Below are positions 37,389 to 48,094 of a stretch of 64,000 nucleotides of DNA, one piece after another. The position numbers were made by a program, and so were the translations under genes. The DNA is taken from positions 665,738,352-665,802,351 of the forward strand of contig NC_081412.1 in the NCBI RefSeq assembly GCF_030272615.1. Reading direction: 5' to 3'. The notes under the pieces were generated by a model. It made no database searches. It saw only the letters and a program-made list of their open reading frames with translations, and was not told where the DNA came from. The stretch's first letter is position 1; each line of letters begins with the position of its first letter. Origin of the DNA: Cryptomeria japonica. Taxonomy: Eukaryota; Streptophyta; Pinopsida; Cupressales; Cupressaceae.

Positions 37389-38495
37389 TGTTGGAAGTAG
37401 TATGTGTTGACATGGTTGTCATTGGCATCAAACTTGTTTTTGAGATCGATGTTAGTCGAGAAAGTCTGTGGTGCAAAGATATCTTGTTGTGTTGGTGATG
37501 CAGTTGTTCTATTGGTTGTTTTGGAAGTGTTCAGGTCCAAAAAGTGTTGTTGATGTTGTTTGTTATTGCTATCTTCTTTGGATATAGTTTTGGTATCATG
37601 GATATGATAGTTTTGTGGTCTAGAAATATCATTGAATCCTCTAGATGTTGTGGTGTTATTCATAGTTGGTTTTGATATTTTATGCTAGACCTATCTTTGG
37701 GTCCGGATATATTTTGTGGAAGGTTTTTTTATGTGATATGGGTCTCACCATAGCGTGTGGAAATCCGGATTAGAGTTATTTGCATTGGGGAATATGTTTT
37801 GACCATTAATTGCTTATATGGATGTGTAGCGTGTTGATATGTTGTTAGTCATGTTTTGGTGATTGCGGATTGGTAAATTGATCTTTGAAATATGTGTTTT
37901 GGTTCCCTCTTTCTCCTGGAGTGGATTAGCATGTGTGTTTTTGGTCCAGGAGGTATATTTTATTTCAGGCCAACTTGGTTTAAGCTTTGATGGTCTATCT
38001 TGTATATAAGGAATGCATATGATTGATTTGAATGTGGAAAGTGAAAAAGTGAGAGTGGGAAGAACAATGTAGAGAATGTGAAAGGAAGTGTGCAAAATTC
38101 AGTGAAGAGCTGAGAAGAAGAGTTGTGTTTGAATGATATACAAGTTTTTTTGAGACTGTGACAAAGGTTTGAGACAAAGTGTTAACAATTGAGGTTTGAG
38201 TTGTGTGTGTTGATGTTGGTCGCTTGACGATGTCTTTTTTGTCTTGCCCCAAAAGCAATTAGCCTCGGTTTGCAAGTCTGAAGCAGTGATCTCTTTTCAT
38301 TGTAATCTGACATACATAGTGATATATTTTGTGGGCAAGTGCTCACCGTGGTTTTTCCCTGTTTGGGTCTTCCATGTAAAAATAATTGGTGTTCATGTGT
38401 TGGATATGTGTTGTTGCTTAATTGTTTATGTGTTGCATTAATTTCTGTTTAGACTGATTCATCCCCCCCCTCTCAGTCCTGCCTTGGGTTTAACA
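37389..38495 (+). repeat. 3' LTR of the outer Copia element
   Basis: Begins TGTTGGAAGTAGTATG and ends GGGTTTAACA, followed by the target duplication CAACT. It is collinear with 25,441-26,633, and the shared TGTATATAAGGAATGCATAT block marks the promoter region. Confidence 0.9.
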
Positions 38496-38500
38496 CAACT

Positions 38501-40104
38501 TTTTCAATGGATTTTTTTGTTGTAAGACAACATTGAGAAGGCAGATTAGGAAGATTGAACCAGTAGAAATTGCATAAAAGACTGTTGTGATTTGTAGATT
38601 TTGTGCTTTTGATTAAGTGTTGTTTTGTATAGAGGATAGACGACTCCTCTACATGATACAGGTTATGAATCCCCTATTATTTAAATCTAGGAAATAAAAC
38701 ATACTAAAAAATTGAATGACTCTCAAAGGACATGTAGAACCACAAGCACTACAACAATAGTACTACCAAGTCTACCAATTTGGAATTTTTTGCATCGATA
38801 CAAAGAAAATTAATCTATTTTTCATCATTGCATGATAGTGTTGCAAATGTGAATACACTAGTATTAGTTGTACATGTGAGACAAGGACAATTGACATGCG
38901 GTGCAACTAAAACGTGGCAAACATGCACCTTAAACCAAATTAATACTTGACAAATAAGAGAACTGTGTGATAGGAAATGGATTAGAATCAACGTATTTTG
39001 ATTCTATTTTGTTGTTTATGTCTTTCATAAATTGCACATGGTCATGTAGTTCTCAAATTCGTAGTTTTTGGTTTTTTCTTTTATATTTCATAGTTATATG
39101 AATTTAAATGATGCCTTGGATTTTTCAATTGTAGTTATTGAAAGTTCAATTCTCGATCATGAATTCTCATTATCCATAGTTACTACCTGTCAATATGTTC
39201 TCTCAAAAAATTTGACAATTAGTTTACAATTGTCAAAATTTTACACATTTATGTTTTGAGGTTATCTATTATCTAATATTTTGGAAATAAGACATTTTAA
39301 TTTAATATTTTTTTAAATGAAATGATATTTTATTAAGTTAAAGCAATTTAAATAGGCATCTTGGACACATAATTAAGTTTTATAAATATGAACAAAATTT
39401 AAAAATATACTAAAATATCAAAAGGCCTAGAAATATGAGTTTCATTTATAAAACTTGATACAACTTAATACCTCTAATTCCTTATCACCCTCCAACCAAT
39501 AGAAAGATATAATCACAAAGACATCTTATACTAACCAAATAAAATCTATGTATTCTTTAAATTTGACAATAAATTAGACAACTCAAAATCTAAAATATAC
39601 TACTTAAATCCAACAATAAATTAAGCAAACCATTTCAACTCAGTTCAAAACAAACAAACAGAGAAATAGATAGAGATTTACATGGCTGATAAATTGAAGC
39701 TCGCTAATATAAACTAAAGATTGGAGTTTAGTTATTGCCCATTGTATTTAACATTTCTACATAAAACGTTAACTTTGTAGGTAGTTGGATTGTGCTGAAA
39801 AAAACATAAATTGATTTAATCTAACAAAATTCTCGCCCACTTCCAACTTGCCATTACCCTTCCATTTTACATATGAGGAAAATCTCTCCACAAATCTTTT
39901 TCAGGTCTTAGATAGGGAAAGGTTGATGGATAGTGTGTTTGAAATGATTTTAAGATTTTGACTATGTGATAAGTTTATTTCAAAATTTTGGACATATTCT
40001 ATGATCTATTATGAGGATCATATATTTTCCTAATTCTTAACTCATCCTTATATTATATTTTTTATTTTTTATTTAATAATATTAATAAATAACAATATCT
40101 ATAT
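38501..40104. other. No gene recognised
   Basis: AT-rich intergenic sequence with no supported frame, repeat or element end. Confidence 0.6.
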
Positions 40105-40639
40105 TGTTAGAATGTTGTTAAGGGTCTGGATATGCATTGGAGAATGAGTTAGAATGTTGTTATGGTTATCACCATGGTCTATGGAGATCCGCGTGGAATA
40201 ATTTGTATTGGAATATGTCTTTTTTATGAGCTCTATTGCCTATCTGCACATTACATTTGATGGCAACCTTGGAGGACGTGTTAGCATGTGCGGATAATTG
40301 TATTTGTCTTGGAAGGATGTGACATGATGTATTTGGGTCCCCTTTTTTCTCCTGGAGTGGACCGTCTTTAGTATTTTTGGTCCGGGTGGCTCATTTTGTG
40401 TAATAATGCTTATTTTGGTTGTTGCTCCCTTAATTAGTTTTTAAATGATCTATCTTATATTTAAGGGGTGTGGATGAGATCATGTGTGAATTGATGAGAA
40501 GAAAATTTGAAAGATGTGCAAGCAAATTTGAGACTATAAATGTGCAGAAGTCAATTTGTGAAGAGCTTTGAAGGTGATACATTATGTGAGACAATGTGCT
40601 GAGACATTGATAGATATCAAAGATGTTTGTCATGACATT

Positions 40640-40869
40640 GGTCGCTTGATACAAATGTTCAAGGATAATTTCATGATTAAGAGATCCTTCTCATATCATC
40701 TCTACTATTTTCTCTAACGTTGATTAACAGTGGATCCTTTGGCAATTCCTTATTGGTCGCTTGATACAAATATTCAAGGACAATTTCATGATCAAGAGAT
40801 CCTTCTCATATCATCTCTACTATTTTCTCTAGTGTTGATTAATAGTGAGTCTTTTGACAATTCCTTATA
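40640..40869 (+). repeat. 115-bp tandem duplication within the LTR
   Basis: Two copies, 40,640-40,754 and 40,755-40,869, both starting GGTCGCTTGATACAAAT and differing at only a few sites, with TCCTTCTCATATCATCTCTA in each. The duplication postdates the LTR insertion or was already present in this family member. Confidence 0.85.
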
Positions 40870-40969
40870 TCTTGCCCTAAAGCAATGTGTCTCAGTTGTG
40901 CAAGTTCATGTATCTATAGCATCTTAAAATTGCATCCCTTGTAATTTTTTATCACATTTGGGTCTTCAC

Positions 40970-42005
40970 CTTAGTGTTTGTGCCCCTTGGCTTGATCAGA
41001 GACCTGATTACGCTCATATATGTCATAAACACCATCTAGCTCAAAGATGCACCTCATTGCCACCTTGATCCTGCCCCAAAATAGGGCAAAACCAAGGTGT
41101 GGCGCCCTGGTCCTCCCTAATGGGAACCTATTTTGGCCCCCCTGACCTACCTCAAATTTGAGCGAGAAAAACCCCTCCATGTCGTCTCATGTCGAAAAAT
41201 TAATTCGTTTTCCCTACGAGCAACTATATAAGAGGGATTTCCCCTCTCATTTGAGAAAAGAAGCATCCACAAGCACACACAAGAGGTCTTCAAGCATTCA
41301 AGAGAAATTAAGCATTTTCAATCTTCCTTCAAGCTTTGGAGCAGCAATAGAGTCAAGATTTCAAGCATTAAAGAGGAGATCATCATCCTAATTCATGAAG
41401 TCCTAATTCCATGTAGAGGCAAGCAAAACTTCACAAGGAGATATAAGCTTTTCAATTTTGGTCAATTCAACATCCCCTCAAAGAGGAGGATTTCTACTTT
41501 CAATCATTTCAATTAAATTATTTCAACCACTTGGTTAATTCCAAAACTGAGGTTTAACCTAAAGGTAAACCTCTATCCCCAACACATTTCCCTTTCCTTC
41601 TGTGTGCAGAAAAAAGGTGCGCAGCTATAACTCTTGGCATAAGCTTCAGACACAGACGAAAAAACCCTTTTCGGCGATCGAAAATTTTGGAGGACTAAGA
41701 GGAGGGCATCCTAGTCCCTGCTATTTTTGGTAGTTTTTGCATACCAGTTATGAATCATCTCATACTTCTCAGATCCAGGTGCACAACGCAATCTCGAATT
41801 TACAACTCACTGTTTTCTCAGATTTGCCTTCATTTCTAGCACCAAGTCTTAATTTAACTAGTCAACTTACAAAAGAGGGTCAAGCACATTCCATTTCAAT
41901 CAATCTACTTAGTATTCAATCCTAATCTGATTAGTGATTGAATCTAGTGGATTTTCCCCCCTCGTTTGAATGTGAAGGCATCTCCCCATTCAAGCGAAAA
42001 TAGGT
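40970..42005 (+). mobile_element. Gypsy-like LTR fragment
   Basis: Contains GGCGCCCTGGTCCTCC, a TATA-like AACTATATAAGAGGG near 41,222, and a purine/CA-rich segment with GCATTCAAGAG repeats, in the same style as the solo LTR at 34.7-36.3 kb. The left edge is probably TGTTTGTGCCCC near 40,975; the right edge is uncertain. No coding part. Confidence 0.5.
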
Positions 42006-42339
42006 GATTTGGTGATTTCTGCTTCTATGTTGGATATTGTCAAGTCGCCTGATTTTCCCCTTTATAGTATCTTGTCTAAGGTAGTGTGCCTTAGTCTTGC
42101 AAGTCTTTCATGTGCATGTTGCTCCTTGGTATTAAGTCTAAAACATTGTAATTGTTTGTATTCATATGTTTTTCCATGTTTGTGTTTTCCATGTAAATCT
42201 GGTGTTCATGTGTTGATATTTGATGTGTTTTTAGTATTTTTGTAGAATAGTTAAATGTTGTTTATAATTAATTTGATTTGAAGATCTAGATTGATTCACC
42301 TCCCCTTGTAGTCATGTCTTGGGTTCACCAATACAAAAA

Positions 42340-43059
42340 TCTTTGGAGATTTTCATTTTTTTCTTTTTTTTCAACTAGACATATTTTGGCATTTGGATAG
42401 GCAATCTTTGGGTTTTCGACCATTCTAAGCATAATGGTGAGGTTCGTTTTGCCCGAATGTGCTCAAAATTTTCACTAACCCCCACATCTTGCCTTGATTT
42501 TTTGCCTTCAGCAAAAATTGTCCAAAACTTCAATTGCTCAAGGATTTTGATGTAATGACAGTCGATCTATAGGTTATGGGACATTGCAAACATGATGACA
42601 ACCTTCATTTGAGCACAAAGTGTACCAGAAATTCTCTCAAGGTTAGATCCCTCAAGAATTTGAATAGGGACTTAGTAAATCTGGAGCTCTAATACCATGT
42701 TGAAATTATTTGTTCAACCCCACAAACCCATGAATCGTCTACAAGCAGAAAACCTATCACAAATGGAGATCAAGCAAGAATAAAAACAACCTGAGAATTG
42801 TATATTGATGCACACAAGATTATGTTAGAATGAATGAATGATTCCTTATGAAAAACATGAATGAAACCCTAAACCCAAACCCTAAAACAAGATTAAATCA
42901 ACTAGTGTTAAGTGTCACAATCATAATGAACGAGACAACATAAGATATTAATATTCTAATCTAATAAAAGGAAAAAGTGCCTAAGTTTAGTTTAAGTAAT
43001 AAAGTAATTAATAGAGCTAATTTATATAATTGATTAGATAATATCCTAATTCTCCAACA
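42340..43059 (-). mobile_element. Copia-type LTR plus primer site and short leader, related to the element at 1-2,037
   Basis: On the minus strand, an LTR of 362 bp (43,059 down to 42,698, TGTTGGAGAATT...TTTCAACA) is followed by the primer site TGGTATTAGAGCTCCAG at 42,697-42,681 and about 340 bp of leader. The leader shares an AAGCATAATGGTGAGGTTC / GAGCACGATGGTGAGGTCC block and its surroundings with 1,530-1,600. No coding part of this element is left here; it is a fragment. Confidence 0.75.
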
Positions 43060-43229
43060 CTATAAACATGGTTATAATAGTCTACTATTTAAATATTTTG
43101 AGGATAATGAAAATTCTAGTTTTCTTGAAGAAGCACCAAGTGATCGAGGCATATGTAGTGGTAACAAGACTGCAAGATTATTGGTTCAAAAACTAGATTA
43201 CATAGAAGATATTATTGGAGTATGAAAAA

Positions 43230-43870
43230 AATCGTAGTATGCTTTCCAAAAATATGCAACATGTGTCAAATGTGTGGTAACCTAAAACATGCACCCACCC
43301 TTTAGATTCATCTATTAACTTCTCCTTGGTCATTCTCTACATAAGGATTAAACTTGGTGGATAATATTGCCTTGGCTTCTTCTGATGTATACACTTCCAT
43401 TTTCACTACTATCAATTATTTCAATAAGTGAGTTGATGCCGTCCCTTTAAAAAATCACTAGATTAACTAATATTTGTGCTTTCATCATGTATAACATTAT
43501 TTTTAGATTTGGCTTGCCACCTACTATAGTTACAAATAATGGCACATCTTGAATGAAAAAAGACTAGAAAGAATTCATAGAAAAGTTTCATATTCAAAAA
43601 CAAATTTCTTACCCACAAAGTATTGGACAAGCTTAAGCTACCAATAAAACCATGACCAATTTTGAGAAAAATATAGTTTGATAAACATGAAATTGATTGG
43701 CACACACAATTTGTTCTTCCTCAATGAGCTTATAGAACTACTATTCATACTCCCACAAGGCATACACCTTGTTCATTGGTTTATGGTATTGAGGCCATTA
43801 TGTCCCTAAAGTTAGAAATCTCTTCATTGATAGTTTCTTTCATGACACTAATTTTTTTTTCAACCTATTG
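43230..43870 (+). mobile_element. Gypsy-type retroelement fragment (integrase region)
   Basis: Degenerate plus-strand sequence reads as the integrase core of a Gypsy pol. Recognisable pieces are MCQMCGNLKHAP (zinc-binding end), INYFNKWVDAVPL, GLPPTIVTNNGTS, QSIGQAEATNKT and LVYGIEAIM. No LTR or other pol part is found around it. Old and broken by numerous changes. Confidence 0.7.
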
Positions 43871-45434
43871 ATATTTACAAATATCTTAGTAGACATCGAG
43901 TTTCAAAATTACAATTCAATTTTAAAATGATTATTAGGTGATCCACATCATGTGCTTGGATGAGTGTAATTAGATATGCTAGATTATTTGCTTGATTCTT
44001 AAATTTGAGAGTGGATGCAAATGATTGTTCTTGTGATAATCAATGATCCTCTTGATATTAGATTATTAAAATGAATGCAATGAACATTTTTTAATACATA
44101 AACATAACACAAATCATGAATATTTGTTCAAATCAACTTGGGCCCAAAGTGTGATATAGAGTCAACTATCTTAATGTTTGATTTTTTTATTTTTTTTTTA
44201 TATTTAAGTGGACCAAGATTGTAACTATAAAGATGACTTCACACCATTAAACACAACTTGATTTATACAATCAAGTTACAACTGTGCTTGATAGCATTGG
44301 ATTATGGATAAAATTTGGATTGACGATCAACATAAAACATATGAGCCAATCGGACTTGGATTGTCTGCACACAAGCATAGGAATAAGCACTATATATAGG
44401 GCCAAGAGCAACCAGAGTTAGGTATGTGGGCCCAAAATACATTCAGATATTTGCCTAAATAAAAGATAAAATTAAATAAAAAACGTATTTATCACCATTA
44501 CAATTATAAAGTTGCATGTACTGCTAAAATTAATTATATATATTAAAATTTCACAAATCTGAATACCTAATTGTCTAAAAAAACTAATAATATAAAATAA
44601 AACAAAACATATATATTATATTTGAATTTTTTACATTAATTACATTATTCATGCATTGGCTTTTATAAAGGCATTCACACTTTTAACTTCTACAACCACT
44701 TTTCTTTTAGGAACCAATTATTAACTATCCAACACAAACCATGTTGATTAAACTAACGACATTATTAATTGACTATCAACTAACACTTTTAGATCATAAC
44801 CCTAACACTATCCACATTTTTCACTCTCTTACCAAAAACATACCAATACAGGGCATGAGATTCAGTCCCAGAACATTACAAGTGCACTCCCTGAGTGTAT
44901 GTCTGGATTGGGTACGTTCCAGTCTAGATTGTCAGTGTTGTGCCCAGGTTGCCCTGCCCTCCCAGGGGAAAATGGAAAAATTAAAATGTAAAACTAATAA
45001 GCCTAAACTACTTGCTGAGTTCTATTGTATTTTGAGCAAACCAGGTCAAGCGAATCAAGAGAATAGCAGTCTACAATAGAAAGCTCTAGGAAAAGAAACC
45101 TAGAAAGGCTCCACAAAGGAGGAAAAAGCAGAGAAATCCAAAACACGAGACCAACAGAAGTGGTCAAGAAATTTGTACGTATAGCCCAGAAGAGGACACA
45201 AAAACCCCAATGAGTAAACATTGAGGGTAACACGGAGAGAGATAGAGAGTACAGCTGCACCTGGCCAGTGGATTAAAAAGAAATTGGCCTACCATTGTAC
45301 CCAGACCCATACCCGAACTGTCAACTTGGCTTTTCACCTTTGAAGAAAAATTATGTTTACCCACTACTGAATGACAGGGAAAAGGAAAGAAAACTAGTCT
45401 CTCTCCACTTTCCACATAGAAACTCGATCAGACT
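43871..45434. other. No gene recognised
   Basis: AT-rich. The less AT-rich patch at 44,860-45,330 has short frames on both strands, none of which I can assign. Confidence 0.55.
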
Positions 45435-46205
45435 ACTCCAGCTTTTCTTACAGCTCAAATTCAAGAGTAGAATTAGAAATGTCGTTTAATTTGAGACGTG
45501 TACCGATTATAAGTGGATGAACAGAAAATCACTGCATCTAAAAATCTACTGTTTCGAACATTGGTAACTATTGTCAATCAAGTACAGAAGATAAATCAAA
45601 GTATAAAGGAAAGCCATTCAAAAGTATCATTTCCATGGATAATCACTGTATTGTGAAAATTCATATACACGCTATTGCAGACAAAGAAATGAGTACCATA
45701 TTCCAAAGATTTCAAATCATATTACATTGAAACTAACCAGAAAGATAATGCCAGAACATGTGTTATAACTTACATTACAACTGCTTATATAACGAGTTTA
45801 TTACATTTTCTTTCTATGAACCACTCCAGCTTTCCTTACGGCTCAAATTCAAGAGTAATGTCGCTTTATTTGAGACATGTACATGATTATAAGTGGGTGA
45901 AAAAAAAATTCACTGCATGTAAAAATCTACTGTTTCAAACATTGGAAACTATTCTAGATCAAGTACAGAAGATAAATCGAAGTATAAAGGAAAGCCATTC
46001 AAAAGAATAATTTCCATGGATAATCACTGTATTGTGAAGATTCATATACATGCTATTGCAGACAAAAAAAGGAATACCATATTACAAAGATTTGAAGTCA
46101 TATTACATTGAAACTAACCAGAAAGATAATGCCGAAACATGTATTATAACTTACATTACAACTGCTTATATAACGGGTTCCCAGTAATAGTATTACATTT
46201 TCTTC
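45435..46205. repeat. 388-bp tandem duplication
   Basis: Two collinear copies, about 45,435-45,822 and 45,823-46,205, share long blocks such as CTCAAATTCAAGAGTA, AAAAATCTACTGTTTC, TATAAAGGAAAGCCATTC and AAACTAACCAGAAAGATAAT. They differ by scattered substitutions and small gaps. The array lies 0.5-1.3 kb past the stop of the minus-strand membrane-protein gene. It carries no frame of its own. Confidence 0.9.
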
Positions 46206-46748
46206 CTATGACAAACATATTTGTTAACTAGTGAAATATACATCAATAGCCATCAGATCTTATTGTAATTCACAGCAGATATATCACTCATGATCAGAAA
46301 GATCTGTCGTTGATTATATTGGTTGCCTTTTATATGGTTGCCATAAACACCTCATGTGAAAATTAGTTAATATTCAAATACAACATATGTCATATAGATT
46401 ACAGTAATCACCTTCTATGAATATGTGAATAATGGTCTCATGACCCGCAATCAAACCGTACTCTCTCCACAATAGGCATCAACTTTACAACTCCACCAGA
46501 ACACAACAGACTACAGATGTCTTTTTTTATATGAAGTTTAAAAAACTACTCAAACTAAATACAGTAGGAGGTCTACCATACTAAAAGCTGGGATCCCCTC
46601 TATTCCAACTGAAAGAAAACATATCACATGAAAAGAACAGAGTATGTGGCATATATAATACAGAAAATAGCAGCCTTCTAATAAAAAAACCAATGATAAA
46701 TGTGACCTCCTATTCTGAACTCTTTTCATTGTAAAAAATACAAGCGAC

Positions 46749-47301
46749 CTAATGCAAGAAAGCATACGAAACAATGCAAATGTAGATAACCAAGGCTGTT
46801 GGTACTAACATGAAAAGAGGTACAACTGCTCCTATAGACCGACCACTTCCACAGGAAAGGGTTCCAAGTTTTATTTGAATCAAATCCATTAGAGCCAGCA
46901 TCAGAAAAATAGACCCACAAACTGAACCTATTGCAGATAAAAGCATCCCAACTCTTAGAAAGGTGTTGTTGATATAAGCCTTGAAGATCATCTTAACATT
47001 GTTGCTATCGATCAGAACTATGGCTTGCTTCAATCCCTGTGCAACCAAGCTGGAGAACAGAAATGAACTGAATGACACTACCTGGAATGTCATAAGGTTT
47101 CTTGAAATGTCTTCACCTGCTAAACAATTTGCACTTTCCACTAATACTCCATCGCCAGGAGAAATTGTCAAACCAACAAATACAGCTAACGTAAATAGGG
47201 AATTTACATGGACGAGGCCATCAAGGGCTTCGACATGAATGCTTGTGGTTCCTTTGCCTAAATTATAAACGGGTCCATCCACAGTCTCCTCCTCCTCAAA
47301 T
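46749..47301 (-). CDS. Plant four-helix membrane protein, last coding exon (MEE60-like family)
   Basis: The exon follows an acceptor (GTTTTGTGTAG|A at 47,302/47,301) and ends at a stop at 46,749. It encodes FEEEETVDGPVYNLGKGTTS then IHVEALDGLVHVNSLFTLAV, a conserved opening I associate with plant proteins annotated as MATERNAL EFFECT EMBRYO ARREST 60-like. Four hydrophobic helices follow: VNSLFTLAVFVGL, LMTFQVVSFSSFLFSSLVAQ, FLRVGMLLSAIGSVCGSIFL and VPLFMLVPTALVIYICIVSY. A Cys-containing loop (LGTLSCGSGRS) lies before the last helix. There is no signal peptide in this exon. The frame upstream of 47,302 is intronic; no ATG precedes FEEEE within the exon, so a short first exon must lie further upstream and was not found. 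Biochemical function is unknown. The family name is from memory; the membrane topology is seen. Confidence 0.7.
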
Positions 47302-47738
47302 CTACACAAAACACGAACCCTCACAAAAAAAAGTACATTGTTTATGAATTCAATGCAAGCTACAAGAATGTTATATAAAATCAAGCGATTCTAATATGAA
47401 TCAGATAACTCTTCTGTCACAAACCTGCATCCAAATTCATGTACCCTACAGCTCTACAAAAGATGTAAATGTACTCACAAAACAATAAATTAGGACTCTT
47501 GCGGTGAAAAATGCATCTCTATAACTTACCAGTAGCAACCACTAATCTTGACTTACAGCCTATCTCATATATACAAAAGAAGGAAGTTTATACATAACGC
47601 CTGCTCAGACTGAAAGAAGGAAGCATATGTTGCCAATTAATAAGAGAAGGAAGCAATTGGTACGGGACCTGACTTCTTCATGGCCCTTTAGATCGTAAAG
47701 TTAAGGCATGGAACTAGAGATATCCTCAATGACATAAC

Positions 47739-48094
47739 TCAAGCTACTTCAATGTGCTGATGACTGGTTGTTGGAGATCATAACCTTTGAACTTCAGCTA
47801 CACAACTCCGCTAACCCGTTTAACAATGACAAGAACAAGGGGGAAGGTTCAAAACATTACAAGAACCGAATCATTAAAAGTTTGCCTTATGATAGTGGTA
47901 AAGCTTTTACCGTTGAAGATTCTATAACCTAGTTTTACAAAGAGGTTTATTCCCAAGACAAAGTAAAGAATCTCTTTATGGAATTCATTATCAGAAATCT
48001 GGATCCATCAGAGCATAAACAGGAGTGGACAGCCTATGCTATTGGCATAACCTTGACTCCTCTGGCTCTTGATCGCTTTGTGGAGGAACCATGA
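47739..48094 (+). pseudogene. Unidentified coding-like stretch, one internal stop
   Basis: One plus-strand frame stays open for about 117 codons apart from a single TAG at 47,930-47,932. It begins LKLLQCADDWLLEIITFELQ, continues with KHYKNRIIKSLPYDSGKAF, and after the stop YKEVYSQDKVKNLFMEFIIR and GITLTPLALDRFVEEP, then ends at tandem stops. The composition (charged, mixed hydrophobic) is protein-like, unlike the AT-rich noise around it. I do not recognise the family. It could be part of a decayed transposon protein, a host-gene fragment, or chance. It is on the strand opposite the membrane-protein gene, about 440 bp upstream of that gene's known exon. Confidence 0.35.

Larger units (their letters stand above)
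25441..38495 (+). mobile_element. Copia-type LTR retroelement, outer layer of a three-element nest
   Basis: The 5' LTR is 25,441-26,633 (1,193 bp, TGTTGG...TTCAACA) and the 3' LTR 37,389-38,495 (1,107 bp). Both are flanked by the 5-bp target duplication CAACT (25,436-25,440 and 38,496-38,500). Parts in order: TATA-like TATATAAGG near 26,048, a primer-site match after 26,633, gag from about 26,704, a zinc-knuckle-like stretch near 27,360, an aspartic protease region near 27,650, reverse transcriptase near 28,300-28,900, RNase H near 29,290-29,680, and a purine tract AAAAAGGGGCGG before the 3' LTR. An integrase was not recognised. By eye the LTRs differ at roughly one site in seven, so the insertion is old. 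The element is broken by many changes, and a second Copia element sits in its 3' part. Confidence 0.9.
40105..42330 (+). mobile_element. Diverged Copia-type LTR related to the outer element, interrupted by another LTR
   Basis: Starts TGTTAGAATGTTG and ends CTTGGGTTCACCA. Blocks shared in order with the LTRs at 25,441 and 37,389 include GGGTCCCC...CTCCTGGAGTGGA, GATCTATCTTATATTTAAGG, GGTCGCTTGATACAAATGTTCAAGGA, ATCTTGCCCTA and, at the end, GATTGATTCACCTCCCC. The middle (about 40,970-42,005) is a different, Gypsy-like LTR. No coding part is attached and no clear target duplication is visible, so it may be a solo LTR or a fragment. Old. Confidence 0.65.

Noticed and set aside
46749-47384. A single-exon 211-codon reading of the membrane protein
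   Set aside because: The first codon is TTG and the first 27 codons read through a splice acceptor; the exon begins at 47,301.
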